In this document: in pieces, positions 23,078 through 33,448 of the stretch | How the letters are laid out: each line of letters opens with the position of its first letter | Position numbering within the stretch: the first letter of the stretch is position 1 | NCBI RefSeq assembly: GCF_021352225.1 | Contig: NZ_JAAUVI010000002.1 | Span: forward strand, 558,001 to 622,000 | Reading direction: 5' to 3' | DNA from: Methylobacterium sp. C25 | Lineage (GTDB): Bacteria > Pseudomonadota > Alphaproteobacteria > Rhizobiales > Beijerinckiaceae | DNA length: 64,000 nt | Made by a program: the position numbers and the translations under genes | Notes under the pieces: model-generated | What the model saw: the letters and a program-made list of their open reading frames with translations, nothing else | What the model was told of the DNA's origin: nothing | Databases searched by the model: none

Positions 23078-23968
23078 GTGGACTGGGACAAGATCCGGAT
23101 ATTCCTCAACGTCGCGGAGGCCGGCAGCTTCACGCGCGCTGGCGACGACATCGGCCTGAGCCAATCGGCCGTGAGCCGTCAGATCAGCGCGCTGGAGCGC
23201 GAGCTGAAGGCACCCCTGTTCCACCGGCATGCTCGCGGCCTGATCCTGACCGAGCAGGGCGACCTCCTGTTCCGTGCCGCGCGGGACATGAAGCTTCGGC
23301 TGGAGAACACCCAAGCCCGCCTCGTCGAGACCAGCGAGCGTCCGTCGGGCGACCTGCGCGTCACCACGACAGTCGGCCTCGGCACCTCTTGGCTCGCCCA
23401 GCGCGTTTCCGAGTTTCTCGATCTCTACCCGGAGGTGCGCATCGAGCTCATCCTCACCAACGAGGAGCTCGATCTCGCGATGCGCGAAGCCGACATCGCA
23501 ATCCGTATGCGGCGCCCCGCTCAGCCAGACCTCATCCAACGGCGGCTGTTCACGGTGCATTACCACGCCTTCGCCAGCGAAGATTACATCAAGCGCTTCG
23601 GGGAGCCGAAGACGCTCGATGACCTCGACGAGCACCGTCTGGTTTCGTTCGGCGGCAACGAGCCATCCTATCTGCTCGCGACGCATTACCTCGCCAGCAT
23701 CGGGCGCGAGGGCCGCGAACGGCGGCCGATCAGCTTCACGGTCAATAACGTTGCGGCTCTGCACGAGGCCATGCGCTCGGGCGCCGGCATCGGAATCCTC
23801 CCGGACTACGCCATCGATGGGAATCAGAGCCTCGTCCAGGTCATGCGCGACAGCGAGATGCCGAGTATGGAGAGCTACCTCGTCTATGCCGAGGAGATGC
23901 GCTCCGTCGCGCGTGTCCAGGCCTTCCGGGATTTCCTCGTGACCAAGGCGCAGCGCTGGGCGTTCTGA
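23078..23968 (+). CDS. lsrB: LysR-family regulator of the LsrB/VtlR type
   Basis: A 296-residue LysR protein with a winged-helix N-terminus (MDWDKIRIFLNVAEAGSFTRAG ... LSQSAVSRQISALE) and the segment FHRHARGLILTEQGDLLFR, which I recognise from Sinorhizobium LsrB and Brucella VtlR. Those orthologues also lie next to trxB. They control envelope, oxidative-stress and small-RNA genes (known from those species, inferred here). Start is GTG at 23078. The sequence contains no cysteine at all, which matters because LsrB has been described as sensing oxidants through cysteines. Confidence 0.88.
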   Translation: MDWDKIRIFLNVAEAGSFTRAGDDIGLSQSAVSRQISALERELKAPLFHRHARGLILTEQGDLLFRAARDMKLRLENTQARLVETSERPSGDLRVTTTVGLGTSWLAQRVSEFLDLYPEVRIELILTNEELDLAMREADIAIRMRRPAQPDLIQRRLFTVHYHAFASEDYIKRFGEPKTLDDLDEHRLVSFGGNEPSYLLATHYLASIGREGRERRPISFTVNNVAALHEAMRSGAGIGILPDYAIDGNQSLVQVMRDSEMPSMESYLVYAEEMRSVARVQAFRDFLVTKAQRWAF

Positions 23969-24033
23969 GCCGCCCAAGCTCGACAGTCCGTCCGTGACGT
24001 GATCGATAGGCCCTCCTTCTGGGAGGATATTCG

Positions 24034-24300
24034 ATGCGATTCCTGATTGCGGCCAGTGTTCTCGCCTTGTCGGCCGGTGCTTTCGAAGCGCGCGCCGGTG
24101 GCTGCGAGGATGCCTGGTATCAGCGCAATTCGATCTACAAGCAGGCCGGCTACTGCTTCCGGACGCCGCGTGCGATCCGCGCCTTCGGCAATGCCGGCTG
24201 CAGCTACGATGCCGTCGAGGACGTGCCGCTCTCGGCCCGCCAGCGCGCCGAAGTCGCCCAGCTCAGGGCCTACGAGCAGTCCTACGGCTGCCCGCAATAG
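24034..24300 (+). CDS. secreted YARHG-domain protein
   Basis: 88 residues: a signal peptide (FLIAASVLALSAGAFEARA) and a short domain with WYQRNSIYKQAGYCF, matching the YARHG pattern (RN-x-IYA-RHG-Y-x-F) though with KQAG in place of ARHG. Four cysteines in the mature part could form two disulfides. Likely periplasmic; function unknown. It converges with the acyl-CoA ligase gene. Confidence 0.8.
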   Translation: MRFLIAASVLALSAGAFEARAGGCEDAWYQRNSIYKQAGYCFRTPRAIRAFGNAGCSYDAVEDVPLSARQRAEVAQLRAYEQSYGCPQ

Positions 24301-24307
24301 TCGGGGC

Positions 24308-26014
24308 TTACGCCGGGTCCTGATCGCGCAGGGCTCGGCGCAGCACCTTGCCGACATTGGTCTTCGGCAGGCTGTCGTGGAAGACGATGCGGCGCGGCAC
24401 CTTGTAGCCCGTGAGCTGCTCGCGAGCATGCGCTTTCAGGACATCGGGCGCGACACCTTCTCCCTTGATGACGACGTGCGCGACGACGATCTCGCCGTCG
24501 TCGCAACGGGCGCCGACCACCGCGCATTCGAGCACGGACGGGTGCTTGGCCAGAACGTCCTCGACCTCATTCGGGTAGACGTTGAAGCCTGACACGAGGA
24601 TCATGTCCTTCATCCGGTCGACGATGCGGATTGAACCGGTCTCGGACATCGTCGCCACGTCGCCGGTGCGGAAGAACCCGTCTGCCGTCATAGCGTGACG
24701 GGTCTCGTCCGGCCGGTTCCAGTAACCCGCCATGACCTGCGGGCCGCGGACGCAGAGTTCGCCCGCCTCGCCGTATGGCAGGTCGCGGCCCTCCGCATCC
24801 CGGATGGCGACCTCCGTCGATGACACCGGATAGCCGATCGATCCCGACCATTCCTTCAGGTCGACGGGATTGACCGAGACCACGGGCGAGGTTTCCGAGA
24901 GGCCGTAACCCTCGATCAGCGCCTTGCCCGTCGCCGCCTTCCACTTGGCGGCCACCGCTGCCTGGACCGCCATGCCGCCGGCGATGTGGTAGCCATCGGC
25001 TCGCGAGAAATCGACCGTGTGCAGCTTCGGGTGGTTCAGGAGCAGGTTGAACAGCGTGTTCACACCCGACAGATGCGTGAACTTGCTGGAGGCCAGCGTC
25101 TTCACGAAGCCGTCGACGTCTCGCGGATTGGCGATCAGCAGGCAGCAGCCGCCGATCTTCAGGAAGAAGAAGAAGCAGGCCGTCAGCGCGAAGATGTGGT
25201 AGAGTGGCAGAGCCGTGACCATGGTTCGCAGCTCGCCATCGTCTCCCGAGACTTGGAACCAGATCCGGCTCTGCTCGACATTGGCGACGATGTTGCGGTG
25301 GGTCAGCATCGCTGCCTTGGCGATACCCGTCGTGCCCCCGGTGTATTGCAGGAAGGCGAGATCGTCCGGCGTCACCGCGATGCGGTGGCGCGGGAGCTTG
25401 CTGCCGCCCTTCAGCACCGCCAGAAACCGTGTCGCCTTGGCGGGCGGCAGCTGGAAGGACGGCACGGCTCGTTTGACATAGCGCGAGGCGAAGTCGATCA
25501 CCTTGCCCTTGAGGCCGAGGCCGTCGCCAGGCCCGACGAGGACGATGCGCTCCAGCCTCGGCAGCTTCGGCAACGCCTCCGCGACCGTATGGGCGAAGTT
25601 CTCCAGCACGAACAGGACCTTGGCGCCAGAATCCTCGAGCTGCCCGATCAGTTCGCGCGGAGTGTAGAGCGGGTTGACGTTCACGGCGGTGCAGCCGGCG
25701 ATGAGGGCACCGAGCAGGGCCGCCGGATAGGCGGCGACGTTCGGCATCATCAGCGCGACGCGGTCGCCCTTGGCGAGACCTTGAGAACCGAGCCAGGACG
25801 AGACCGCTTCCGCCGAGGCGCCGAGTTCGCGATAGCTCACGCTCTTTCCGAAGCTTATCAGCGCAGGCCGATCGGCAAAGGCGGCGATGCTGCGATCGAC
25901 GAGATCGACGAGCGTTCCGAGCCGCTCGACCTCGATCTCGGCCGGCACCGCGGGCGGATAAGCCGCCAGCCAAGGGCGCGCGGCGAAACGATCTCCGGCC
26001 ACTGGGTCGGCCAT
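24308..26014 (-). CDS. long-chain fatty acid-CoA ligase / acyl-CoA synthetase
   Basis: A 568-residue ANL-superfamily enzyme activating a carboxylic acid to its CoA thioester through an adenylate. The P-loop is YTGGTTGIAKAAMLTHRN, the mid-domain motif is EGYGLSETSPV, and the C-terminal hinge is DRMKDMILVSGFNVYPNEVE with the catalytic Lys in KTNVGKVLRRAL. The overall pattern and length fit FadD. The stop lies seven bases from that of the convergent YARHG gene. Confidence 0.92.
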   Translation of the reverse strand: MADPVAGDRFAARPWLAAYPPAVPAEIEVERLGTLVDLVDRSIAAFADRPALISFGKSVSYRELGASAEAVSSWLGSQGLAKGDRVALMMPNVAAYPAALLGALIAGCTAVNVNPLYTPRELIGQLEDSGAKVLFVLENFAHTVAEALPKLPRLERIVLVGPGDGLGLKGKVIDFASRYVKRAVPSFQLPPAKATRFLAVLKGGSKLPRHRIAVTPDDLAFLQYTGGTTGIAKAAMLTHRNIVANVEQSRIWFQVSGDDGELRTMVTALPLYHIFALTACFFFFLKIGGCCLLIANPRDVDGFVKTLASSKFTHLSGVNTLFNLLLNHPKLHTVDFSRADGYHIAGGMAVQAAVAAKWKAATGKALIEGYGLSETSPVVSVNPVDLKEWSGSIGYPVSSTEVAIRDAEGRDLPYGEAGELCVRGPQVMAGYWNRPDETRHAMTADGFFRTGDVATMSETGSIRIVDRMKDMILVSGFNVYPNEVEDVLAKHPSVLECAVVGARCDDGEIVVAHVVIKGEGVAPDVLKAHAREQLTGYKVPRRIVFHDSLPKTNVGKVLRRALRDQDPA

Positions 26015-26098
26015 GGTGTTCTCCCTGCGCCGAGCCTTGTCGCGGCTCGTACGGCTGCCCGCCTTGCTCTCTGGCTTAGCGGGATCGGCTGCGAACGA

Positions 26099-26800
26099 TC
26101 AACCCGCCGCTCGCGTCGACGGGTCAGCCCGCACAGCCGAGATGAGCACGTGGGGCAGGAAGGCGGCCAGGAGACAGATGGCGACGAGCACGGTATCGCC
26201 CGCGTCGAGCGGGCGGCGCGGCCATGGCCCAAGGCCGATCGTGCGCGCGAAGCCGAGCACGGCCAGGGCGTACCAAAGCGCCACGAAGCGCGAGAGAAGC
26301 CCGGCAAGGCCTCTCCCGAAACGGCGCAGCCGGGCCGCATGCTCCCGTGCCGGTTGTCCGGCGATCAGCACGCCGAGCCCCATGGCAAGGCCGAAGGCGG
26401 AGGCGGCGACGGCAGCGCCGAGCGCATATGCAGCCATCATCGGAATTTGGTTGAGGAAGGCCATGCCGCCGGTCATGAAGCCACCGCGCAGGACGAGGCC
26501 GCCGAAGGTGGGGTGCATGCTGAGGGCGAGCACCAACCCGAGGCCGATGAACGCCCCGAGCACACGCCTCAGGGACGACGACGGACCCGGCGCGAGAGCC
26601 ACCGCGATCACACGCACGAGGGCGTAGACGATCGCAAAGGCGAAGAGCGGGTAATGGTCGAGAAAGAAGCCGTAAAAGCGACTCTCAATCTCGGCCGGGA
26701 CCGGCGTACTCTGGTCGAATCCGGTGACGAAAACAGCGCTCAGCGCGGCGAGCGCCGCGATGAGCGGCGCTGACGCGACGAGGATCGCCGACGGCCTCAC
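26099..26800 (-). CDS. multi-pass membrane protein, unknown
   Basis: 233 residues with about six hydrophobic segments (near 5-25, 50-70, 80-100, 115-145, 165-190 and 205-225). I do not recognise the family. It starts with GTG overlapping the pepA stop (GTGA), so translation is coupled to the aminopeptidase gene. Confidence 0.75.
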   Translation of the reverse strand: MRPSAILVASAPLIAALAALSAVFVTGFDQSTPVPAEIESRFYGFFLDHYPLFAFAIVYALVRVIAVALAPGPSSSLRRVLGAFIGLGLVLALSMHPTFGGLVLRGGFMTGGMAFLNQIPMMAAYALGAAVAASAFGLAMGLGVLIAGQPAREHAARLRRFGRGLAGLLSRFVALWYALAVLGFARTIGLGPWPRRPLDAGDTVLVAICLLAAFLPHVLISAVRADPSTRAAG

Positions 26801-28293
26801 GCTTCGTATGTATCACGTACGAGGCGATCAAGCAGGCGCACGCCCCAGCCCGCACCCCAGCTCCGGTTGATCTCGCTCGGGGTCGAACTCATGCCGACGC
26901 CGGCAATGTCGAGATGCGCCCAGGGCGTCTCGCCGACATAGCGTTTGATGAAGGACGCGGCGGTGGCGGCGCCGCCATGACGGCCGCCGGTGTTCTTCAT
27001 GTCGGCGAACTTCGAGTCGATGGCCTTGTCGTAGGCCGGGATCAGCGGCATCCGCCAAACCTTCTCGCCGGCAGCCTCACCGGCGGCGGTGATCGCGGCG
27101 GAGAGTTCGTCGTCGTTCGAGAAAAGGCCGGCGATGTCCTGGCCGAGCGCCACGATGATCGCGCCGGTAAGCGTCGCCAGATCGATGATCGCCTTCGGCT
27201 TGTAGGCCTGATTCACGTGCCAGATCACGTCGGCGAGGACGAGCCGGCCCTCGGCGTCGGTGTTGATGACCTCGATGGTCTGGCCGGACATCGAGGTGAC
27301 GATGTCGGAGGGGCGATAGGAATTGCCGTCCGGCATGTTCTCGACAATGCCGATGGCGCCGACGACGTTCACCTTGGCGCCGCGTGCGGCGAGCGCGTGG
27401 ATGGTACCGACCACAGCGGCCGACCCGCCCATATCGCCCTTCATGTCCTCCATGCCACCGGCCGACTTGATCGAGACGCCACCGGAATCGAACACCACGC
27501 CCTTGCCGATCAGCGCCAGCGGCGGCTCGGCTTTGTCGGCCGCGCCGTTCCAGCGCATCACAGCGATGCGCGGCTCGCGGGCCGAGCCTTGGGCCACCGC
27601 GAGGAGGGCGCCCATGCCCAATTCGCGCATCTTGGCGACATCAAGGATTTCAACCTCGACTCCGAGCTTGGTCAGCTCCGAAGCGCGGCGGGCATATTCC
27701 TCGGGAAAGAGCACGTTCGGCGGCTCGTTGACGAGGTTGCGAGCGAGGATGACGCCGTCGGCAACGGCGCGGGCGCTATCGGCGGCCTTCTCGGCGGCGC
27801 CAGGATCGGCGCTCAGCACGGTGAGCTGCGTCGTCCGGTCGTCCTCGGCCTCCGGCTTCTTCTTGGTCTTGTAGCGATCGAAGCTGTAGCTGCGCAGGCG
27901 CGCGCCCAGCGTGAAATCGGCGACATCCCGGGCCGAGGCCTCGGTGCCGGGCCAGTCAAGGGCGACGCGGGCCGTTCGGCCGCCGATCTTGCCCGTCGTG
28001 AAACCGCCCAGCGTGACGTAGTCGATCTTCGCGCGGTCCTTCTCTGAGCCGAGACCGATGACGACCAGCCTGTCCGCCTCGACGCCGGCCGGCGCGGGCA
28101 GCGTCATCGCGCTCTGCGACTTGCCCTTGAAGCGCTCGCTCGCCGCGGCGCGCGCAACCAGCTCGACACCCGCTGTTCCGAGCAGTTCCGATGCAGCCGG
28201 CGAGAGGGCGAGGTCGTCGCCAACGAAGACGACAAGGTCGCCGGAGCCCTTCGACGACAGGGGTTGAAAGGCGATTCCGATACCATCCGCCAT
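26797..28293 (-). CDS. pepA: leucyl aminopeptidase (M17)
   Basis: A 498-residue M17 metallopeptidase removing N-terminal residues from peptides. Metal-binding and catalytic segments are visible: [22 protein letters not shown], and [13 protein letters not shown]. The ATG at 28293 gives [12 protein letters not shown]. It is divergent from lptF, the usual arrangement in Rhizobiales, and is followed by a translationally coupled membrane protein. Confidence 0.97.
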   Translation of the reverse strand: MADGIGIAFQPLSSKGSGDLVVFVGDDLALSPAASELLGTAGVELVARAAASERFKGKSQSAMTLPAPAGVEADRLVVIGLGSEKDRAKIDYVTLGGFTTGKIGGRTARVALDWPGTEASARDVADFTLGARLRSYSFDRYKTKKKPEAEDDRTTQLTVLSADPGAAEKAADSARAVADGVILARNLVNEPPNVLFPEEYARRASELTKLGVEVEILDVAKMRELGMGALLAVAQGSAREPRIAVMRWNGAADKAEPPLALIGKGVVFDSGGVSIKSAGGMEDMKGDMGGSAAVVGTIHALAARGAKVNVVGAIGIVENMPDGNSYRPSDIVTSMSGQTIEVINTDAEGRLVLADVIWHVNQAYKPKAIIDLATLTGAIIVALGQDIAGLFSNDDELSAAITAAGEAAGEKVWRMPLIPAYDKAIDSKFADMKNTGGRHGGAATAASFIKRYVGETPWAHLDIAGVGMSSTPSEINRSWGAGWGVRLLDRLVRDTYEA

Positions 28294-28501
28294 CTTATAA
28301 GCTTTCCGACCCTCTTGCGTTCGGGCTGTCGTCGCCCGATCACGAGCGGCGCCCTCGGCCTTGTGTACCCTGTGAGGCGCAGAACGCAACGCGACGGAGG
28401 AGCGCCGTGAAACGGCCCAACTCAGGGTGTCTGAGCCGTCGGTTCCGGGTCGGGCGGGCCATCGGAAAACCCTCGGCGGGAACGGCTTGGCGCGACGGGC
28501 G

Positions 28502-29671
28502 ATGACCCATATCGAGCGTTACATCTTCAGGATCACACTCGGTGCCTTCCTCGCCTGCCTGATCGGTCTCACGGGTACGATCTGGGTGACGCAGGCCCTG
28601 CGCGAGTTAGATCTTGTTACGGCAAAGGGGCAGACGCTCCTGATCTTCCTGCTGATCACCGGCTTGTCGCTTCCGACGCTGATCACCGTGATCGCCCCGG
28701 TCGCCCTGTTCATCGCGGTGATCTACGCCTTGAACAAGCTCAACGGCGACTCCGAGCTGATCGTGATGTCGGCCGCCGGCATGGCGCCCCGGCAGATCCT
28801 CAAGCCGTTCTTCACGCTGGCCATGGCAGTGAGCGTGATGGTCGCGTTCCTCACCATTCAGGTGATGCCCTCTTCCTTCCAGGAGCTGCGCGACGTGCTC
28901 ACCCGCGTGCGCGGTGATTTTGTCGCGAACGTCGTGAAAGAAGGCCAGTTCACCTCGCTCGACAGCGGCATCACCTTCCACTTTCGCGAGCGCGGTCGCG
29001 ATGGCTCGCTCAACGGCCTGTTCATCCAGGACAAGCGCGAGGCGGGAAAGACCGTGGTCTACATCGCCGAGAAGGGCGTGGTCACCGACTATGACGGGCA
29101 GACCTACCTGACGCTCACCAATGGCAGCGTGCACCGCCAGCAGAAGAACTCGCGCGATTCTTCGATCGTCACCTTCGAGCGCTACGCCGTCGACCTCGCC
29201 GCCTTCGCCCCGCCGGACGGAGAGGTCATCTACAAGCCGCGCGAGCGCTCGACCTCGCAGCTGCTTTTCCCGGACACCTCTGAGAACCTCTACAAGCTAC
29301 AGAAGGGCCGTTTCCGGGCCGAATTGCACGACCGGCTATCCGCCTGGCTGTACCCGTTGGCACTCGCCCTGATCGCGTTCGCAGCGCTCGGAGATCCACG
29401 CACCACGCGCCAGGGCCGGGGCCTGGCGATGGCCGGCGCAGTCACTGCCGTGGTTGCCTTCCGCATCGGTGGCTTCGCGGCTTCGAGTGCCGCCGTGCGC
29501 AGCCAGGGCGCCGTCGTCGCGATCTACGCCGTTCCGCTTCTGGCTGCCGGCCTGTCCTGCCTGCTGATTTTTCAGGGCGCTCGGGTCCGTGCCTTCAATG
29601 CCTCTCTCGGCCGCTTCGCGAAGCACCGGCTCGCCGGCCTCGTGCGGCGACCTCGTCTCGGCACGGGCTGA
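28502..29671 (+). CDS. lptF: LPS export permease LptF
   Basis: An inner-membrane subunit of the LptB2FG complex that extracts lipopolysaccharide from the inner membrane. The 389-residue protein has three helices at the N-terminus (from [20 protein letters not shown]), a periplasmic beta-jellyroll domain (about 125-265) and three C-terminal helices. The ATG at 28502 is preferred over an upstream extension. lptG starts six bases after the stop. Confidence 0.96.
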   Translation: MTHIERYIFRITLGAFLACLIGLTGTIWVTQALRELDLVTAKGQTLLIFLLITGLSLPTLITVIAPVALFIAVIYALNKLNGDSELIVMSAAGMAPRQILKPFFTLAMAVSVMVAFLTIQVMPSSFQELRDVLTRVRGDFVANVVKEGQFTSLDSGITFHFRERGRDGSLNGLFIQDKREAGKTVVYIAEKGVVTDYDGQTYLTLTNGSVHRQQKNSRDSSIVTFERYAVDLAAFAPPDGEVIYKPRERSTSQLLFPDTSENLYKLQKGRFRAELHDRLSAWLYPLALALIAFAALGDPRTTRQGRGLAMAGAVTAVVAFRIGGFAASSAAVRSQGAVVAIYAVPLLAAGLSCLLIFQGARVRAFNASLGRFAKHRLAGLVRRPRLGTG

Positions 29672-29676
29672 TCGCC

Positions 29677-30768
29677 GTGCTGCTGATCGGGCCTACACTG
29701 GGGCGTTATTTCGCTCTGCGCTTCGTGCGCACCATCCTCGGTGTGTTCGTCACCGTTTTCGCGCTCGTCTACACGCTCGATTTCGTCGAGTTGCTGCGGC
29801 GCGCCGGCGACGCCGAGGGCGCATCACCCGGCTTGATGGCGAAGCTCGCCTTCTATCGCACGCCGGCCGTGGCTGAAGGCGTTTTGCCCTTCGCCGTCTT
29901 GTTCGGATCGATGGCGGCCTTGCTCCAGCTCTCGCGCAAGCTGGAGCTTGTGGTGGCGCGAGCAGCCGGTATCTCGGCCTGGCAGTTCCTGCAGCCTGGA
30001 CTGTTCGTCGCGCTCGGGATCGGCGCGGTGTCGATCGGAATCTACAACCCGATCTCCGCCGTGATGAAGCAGCGCTCCACCGAGATCGAGGCCAAGATCT
30101 TCGCCAAGTCGACGAAGGCGGGGTCGGGCAAGGATCTCTGGCTGCGTCAGCGTGGCCTCGATGGCGAGGCGATCATTCGCGCGGAGACTGCAGTGGAGGG
30201 CACGACGACCCTGGCCGGAGTCTCGATCTTCACGTTCAGCAACACCGGCATCTTCGAGACTCACATCGAGGCGGCCCGCGCGATCCTGCACGATGGGTAC
30301 TGGGAATTGCAGGACGTGCGGCTGCTCGCCAAGGACGAGCCTCCGGAGAGCTTCGACACCTACCTCATCGCGTCGAGTCTCGACCCGGGGCAGGTGCGGC
30401 AACGCTTCACCCCCCCGGAATCTGTGCCCTTCTGGCAACTGCAGGAGACCATCGCACGCACCGAACGGTCCGGTTTGGACGCCACGCGATACCGACTCCA
30501 GTACGATGTCCTGACCGCTCGGCCGCTGCTGTTTTTGGCCATGGTGCTAGTCGCAGCAACGGTTTCCTTAAGGTTCTTCCGCTTTGGTGGAGTGGGAAAA
30601 CTGGTGCTCGGCGGGGTGGCTGCGGGCTTCCTTCTCTACGTGGTCCGGCAGGTCACGGAGGGGTTGGGAGCCTCGGGTTTGATCACTCCGCCAGTGGCGG
30701 CGTGGTTCCCGGCCGTGGTAGGGAGTTTGCTCGGTACGCTCACGCTTCTCTACCAGGAAGACGGCTAG
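29677..30768 (+). CDS. lptG: LPS export permease LptG
   Basis: Partner of LptF with the same layout over 363 residues: helices near 10-30, 60-80 and 100-120, a periplasmic domain, and three C-terminal helices starting at RPLLFLAMVLVAATVSLRFF. GTG start six bases after lptF. It is followed after 55 bases by lptD. Confidence 0.96.
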   Translation: MLLIGPTLGRYFALRFVRTILGVFVTVFALVYTLDFVELLRRAGDAEGASPGLMAKLAFYRTPAVAEGVLPFAVLFGSMAALLQLSRKLELVVARAAGISAWQFLQPGLFVALGIGAVSIGIYNPISAVMKQRSTEIEAKIFAKSTKAGSGKDLWLRQRGLDGEAIIRAETAVEGTTTLAGVSIFTFSNTGIFETHIEAARAILHDGYWELQDVRLLAKDEPPESFDTYLIASSLDPGQVRQRFTPPESVPFWQLQETIARTERSGLDATRYRLQYDVLTARPLLFLAMVLVAATVSLRFFRFGGVGKLVLGGVAAGFLLYVVRQVTEGLGASGLITPPVAAWFPAVVGSLLGTLTLLYQEDG

Positions 30769-30823
30769 GCCCGGCTTCAGGAGCAAGACGCAGTGACGAC
30801 CGGGAAAAGGTTTTGGAGACCCG

Positions 30824-33418
30824 TTGCGTAAGGTCGCCGACATCACGGTCCAGGCCGGCTTGGCCCTGCTTCTGCTCTCGGCTGCGATCACCGCCGGGGC
30901 ATCGCAGGCGCTTGCCCAAAGCGCGTTCGAGGACAAGCTCGCCGCAGCCTCGAAGCCGAAGGGTAACGAGCGCCTGCTCGTCGAGGCCGCCGAGCTGATC
31001 TACGACAACGACCACAACACCGTGACCGCACGGGGCAATGCGGAGCTGCATTACGGCAACCGAACGCTCCAGGCCGACCGCGTCCGCTACGACCGCACCA
31101 CCAGCCGAGTCTTCGCCGAAGGCAACGTACGCCTCACCGACGGGACCGGCTCGGTCGTCACCGGCGAGCGGATGGAGCTGACGGACGACTTCAAGAACGG
31201 CTTCATCGACAGCCTGCGCATCCAGACGACGGTCCAGTCCAAGGGTCAGCCGGTGCGCACCCGCATCTCGGCGCCTCGCGCCGAGCGGATCGACGGCGAG
31301 CAGACCAGCTTCGATTACGCGACCTACACGGCCTGCGAGCCCTGTAAGGACCATCCCGAGAGACCGCCGCTCTGGCAGATCAAGGCTGCCAAGATCATCC
31401 AGAACAGCGAGACGCACACGATCTACTACGAGGACTCGACCCTCGAGATCGGCGGAATCCCGATCGCCTACCTGCCGTATTTCGAGTCGGCCGACCCGTC
31501 GGTGAAGCGTAAGACCGGCTTCCTGACGCCCCGCTTCATCACGTCGACGGCGCTCGGAACCGGCGTCGGCACGCCGTATTTCATCAATCTCGACCCGAGC
31601 TACGACCTGACGATCACGCCGACCTTCGTCAGCCGCCAGGGCCTGCTCGGACAGGCCGAGTACCGCCAGCGCTTCGACAACGGCCAATTCAGCATCCGCC
31701 TGTCCGGCATCTCGCAGACGACGCCGAGCGCGTTCCTGCCCGGACCGCTCGGCGCGGCCGACCGAGACCTCCGCGGCTCCGTCGAGTCGAAGGGCCGCTT
31801 CTACATCAACGACCGTTGGCGGATGGGCTGGGACCTCGTCGGCGTGACCGACAAGTGGTTCCTGGACAACTATCGCATCCGCAACCAGAACGTGACGGCC
31901 GACTACTTCCGTGAGGCGGTGTCGACGGCCTACCTGATCGGCCAGGGCGACCGCTCCTGGTTCGAGGCTCGCGGCTACTACTTCAAGTCCCTGTCGAGCT
32001 TCGACTGGCAGAAGGAGCAGCCGGTCGTCGCCCCGGTGATCGACTACGACAAGCGCATCAACGGCCCCGGCCTGCTCGGCGGTGAGGTTCGCCTGCAGAC
32101 GAACCTCACCAGCATGACCCGCGACGCCACGGACTTCCAGGGCATCCCGCGCACAACCGCCTATGTGTTCACGCCGAGCGTCGGCGGGGTGAACTACCCG
32201 CTCTACGAAACCTGCAGCACCTTCACGCGCAGCACCTGCCTCGTGCGCGGCCTCGCCGGGACGGATACTCGCCTATCGGCTCAGGCCTCCTGGCGGCGGA
32301 CCTTCATCGACGATTTCGGAATGGCGTGGACGCCGTTCACCTACTTGCGGGCAGACTCGTTCTTCGACAGCCCGAGCCTGTCGGGCTACCAGAACGCCAA
32401 CGTCAGCAGCATCGCCTCGGTCAATGACGGAGCGGTCAGCCGGGTGATGCCGGCAATCGGCATCGACTGGCGCTATCCGTTCGTTTCCGATTTCGGCGCG
32501 CTCGGCGTCCATACCATCGAGCCGATCGCCCAGGTGATCGTGCGGCCGAGCGAGACCCGTATCGGCCGCCTGCCGAACGAGGATGCGCAGAGCCTCGTCT
32601 TCGACGACACCTCGCTGTTCGAATGGGACAAGTTCTCGGGCTACGACCGCGTCGAGGGCGGCGTGCGCGCCAATGTTGGCGGACAATACTCGGTGGTCAC
32701 GCCCTCCGGCTGGTACGCAAACCTGATGGCCGGCGAGTCGATCGCCATCGCCGGCGTCAATTCGTTCCGGCGCGGCGACATCGCCAATGTCGGCCTCGAT
32801 TCGGGCCTGGAGAACCAGTATTCCGACTTCGTCGGCCGGGCTCAGGTCTCGCCCAACAAGAACATCACCTTCATCGCGCGCACCCGTCTCGCGCAGAACG
32901 ACTTCAGCCTGAACCGCTTCGAGGCCGGTGTCATTGCGCGCTTCGCGCCGTTCCTGCCGCTCGATACCTCGGTGTTCTACTCCTATTACGGCGCACAGCC
33001 GGCGCTCGGCTTCGACCATCGCCGCGAAGGCATCACAGCCTCCGCGACGTATCACATCACGCCGAACTGGTTCGTCTCAGGCTCGGTGCTGTTCGACCTG
33101 ACCCGCTACCTCGACAACCGCGACCTCTACAACGACGCCCTGACGGCGTATCTCGCCAATCCCATCGGCGCGCCGCCGGTCTACTCGCCCGGTGATCGCT
33201 TCTTCTCGACTGGTTTGAGCGTCGGCGCCGGCTATCAGGACGAGTGCACCACGGTCTCGCTGAACTACATCAACTCGCCGATCGCTACGGCGCTCGGCAC
33301 TCGCGAGAAAAATCAGACCGTGCTGCTGCGCATCGAGCTGAAGACGCTCGGCGAAGCGGACCTGAAGCAAAACGTCAACACGGTCACCACCGCCGACGGC
33401 ATCTCCGCGGTGCGCTGA
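30824..33418 (+). CDS. lptD: LPS-assembly outer membrane protein LptD
   Basis: An 864-residue outer-membrane barrel that inserts LPS into the outer leaflet. A signal peptide (LALLLLSAAITAGASQALAQ) is followed by an OstA/LptA-like beta-jellyroll (about 45-200, with ARGNAELHYGNRTLQADRVRYD) and the large LptD barrel. Cysteines at ACEPC in the N-terminal domain and near the C-terminus (DECTTVSL) could form the interdomain disulfides known from E. coli. TTG is the most plausible start. Confidence 0.95.
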   Translation: MRKVADITVQAGLALLLLSAAITAGASQALAQSAFEDKLAAASKPKGNERLLVEAAELIYDNDHNTVTARGNAELHYGNRTLQADRVRYDRTTSRVFAEGNVRLTDGTGSVVTGERMELTDDFKNGFIDSLRIQTTVQSKGQPVRTRISAPRAERIDGEQTSFDYATYTACEPCKDHPERPPLWQIKAAKIIQNSETHTIYYEDSTLEIGGIPIAYLPYFESADPSVKRKTGFLTPRFITSTALGTGVGTPYFINLDPSYDLTITPTFVSRQGLLGQAEYRQRFDNGQFSIRLSGISQTTPSAFLPGPLGAADRDLRGSVESKGRFYINDRWRMGWDLVGVTDKWFLDNYRIRNQNVTADYFREAVSTAYLIGQGDRSWFEARGYYFKSLSSFDWQKEQPVVAPVIDYDKRINGPGLLGGEVRLQTNLTSMTRDATDFQGIPRTTAYVFTPSVGGVNYPLYETCSTFTRSTCLVRGLAGTDTRLSAQASWRRTFIDDFGMAWTPFTYLRADSFFDSPSLSGYQNANVSSIASVNDGAVSRVMPAIGIDWRYPFVSDFGALGVHTIEPIAQVIVRPSETRIGRLPNEDAQSLVFDDTSLFEWDKFSGYDRVEGGVRANVGGQYSVVTPSGWYANLMAGESIAIAGVNSFRRGDIANVGLDSGLENQYSDFVGRAQVSPNKNITFIARTRLAQNDFSLNRFEAGVIARFAPFLPLDTSVFYSYYGAQPALGFDHRREGITASATYHITPNWFVSGSVLFDLTRYLDNRDLYNDALTAYLANPIGAPPVYSPGDRFFSTGLSVGAGYQDECTTVSLNYINSPIATALGTREKNQTVLLRIELKTLGEADLKQNVNTVTTADGISAVR

Positions 33419-33448
33419 GCGCGAGATTGCTGTAGGCGTCGCCGGATC

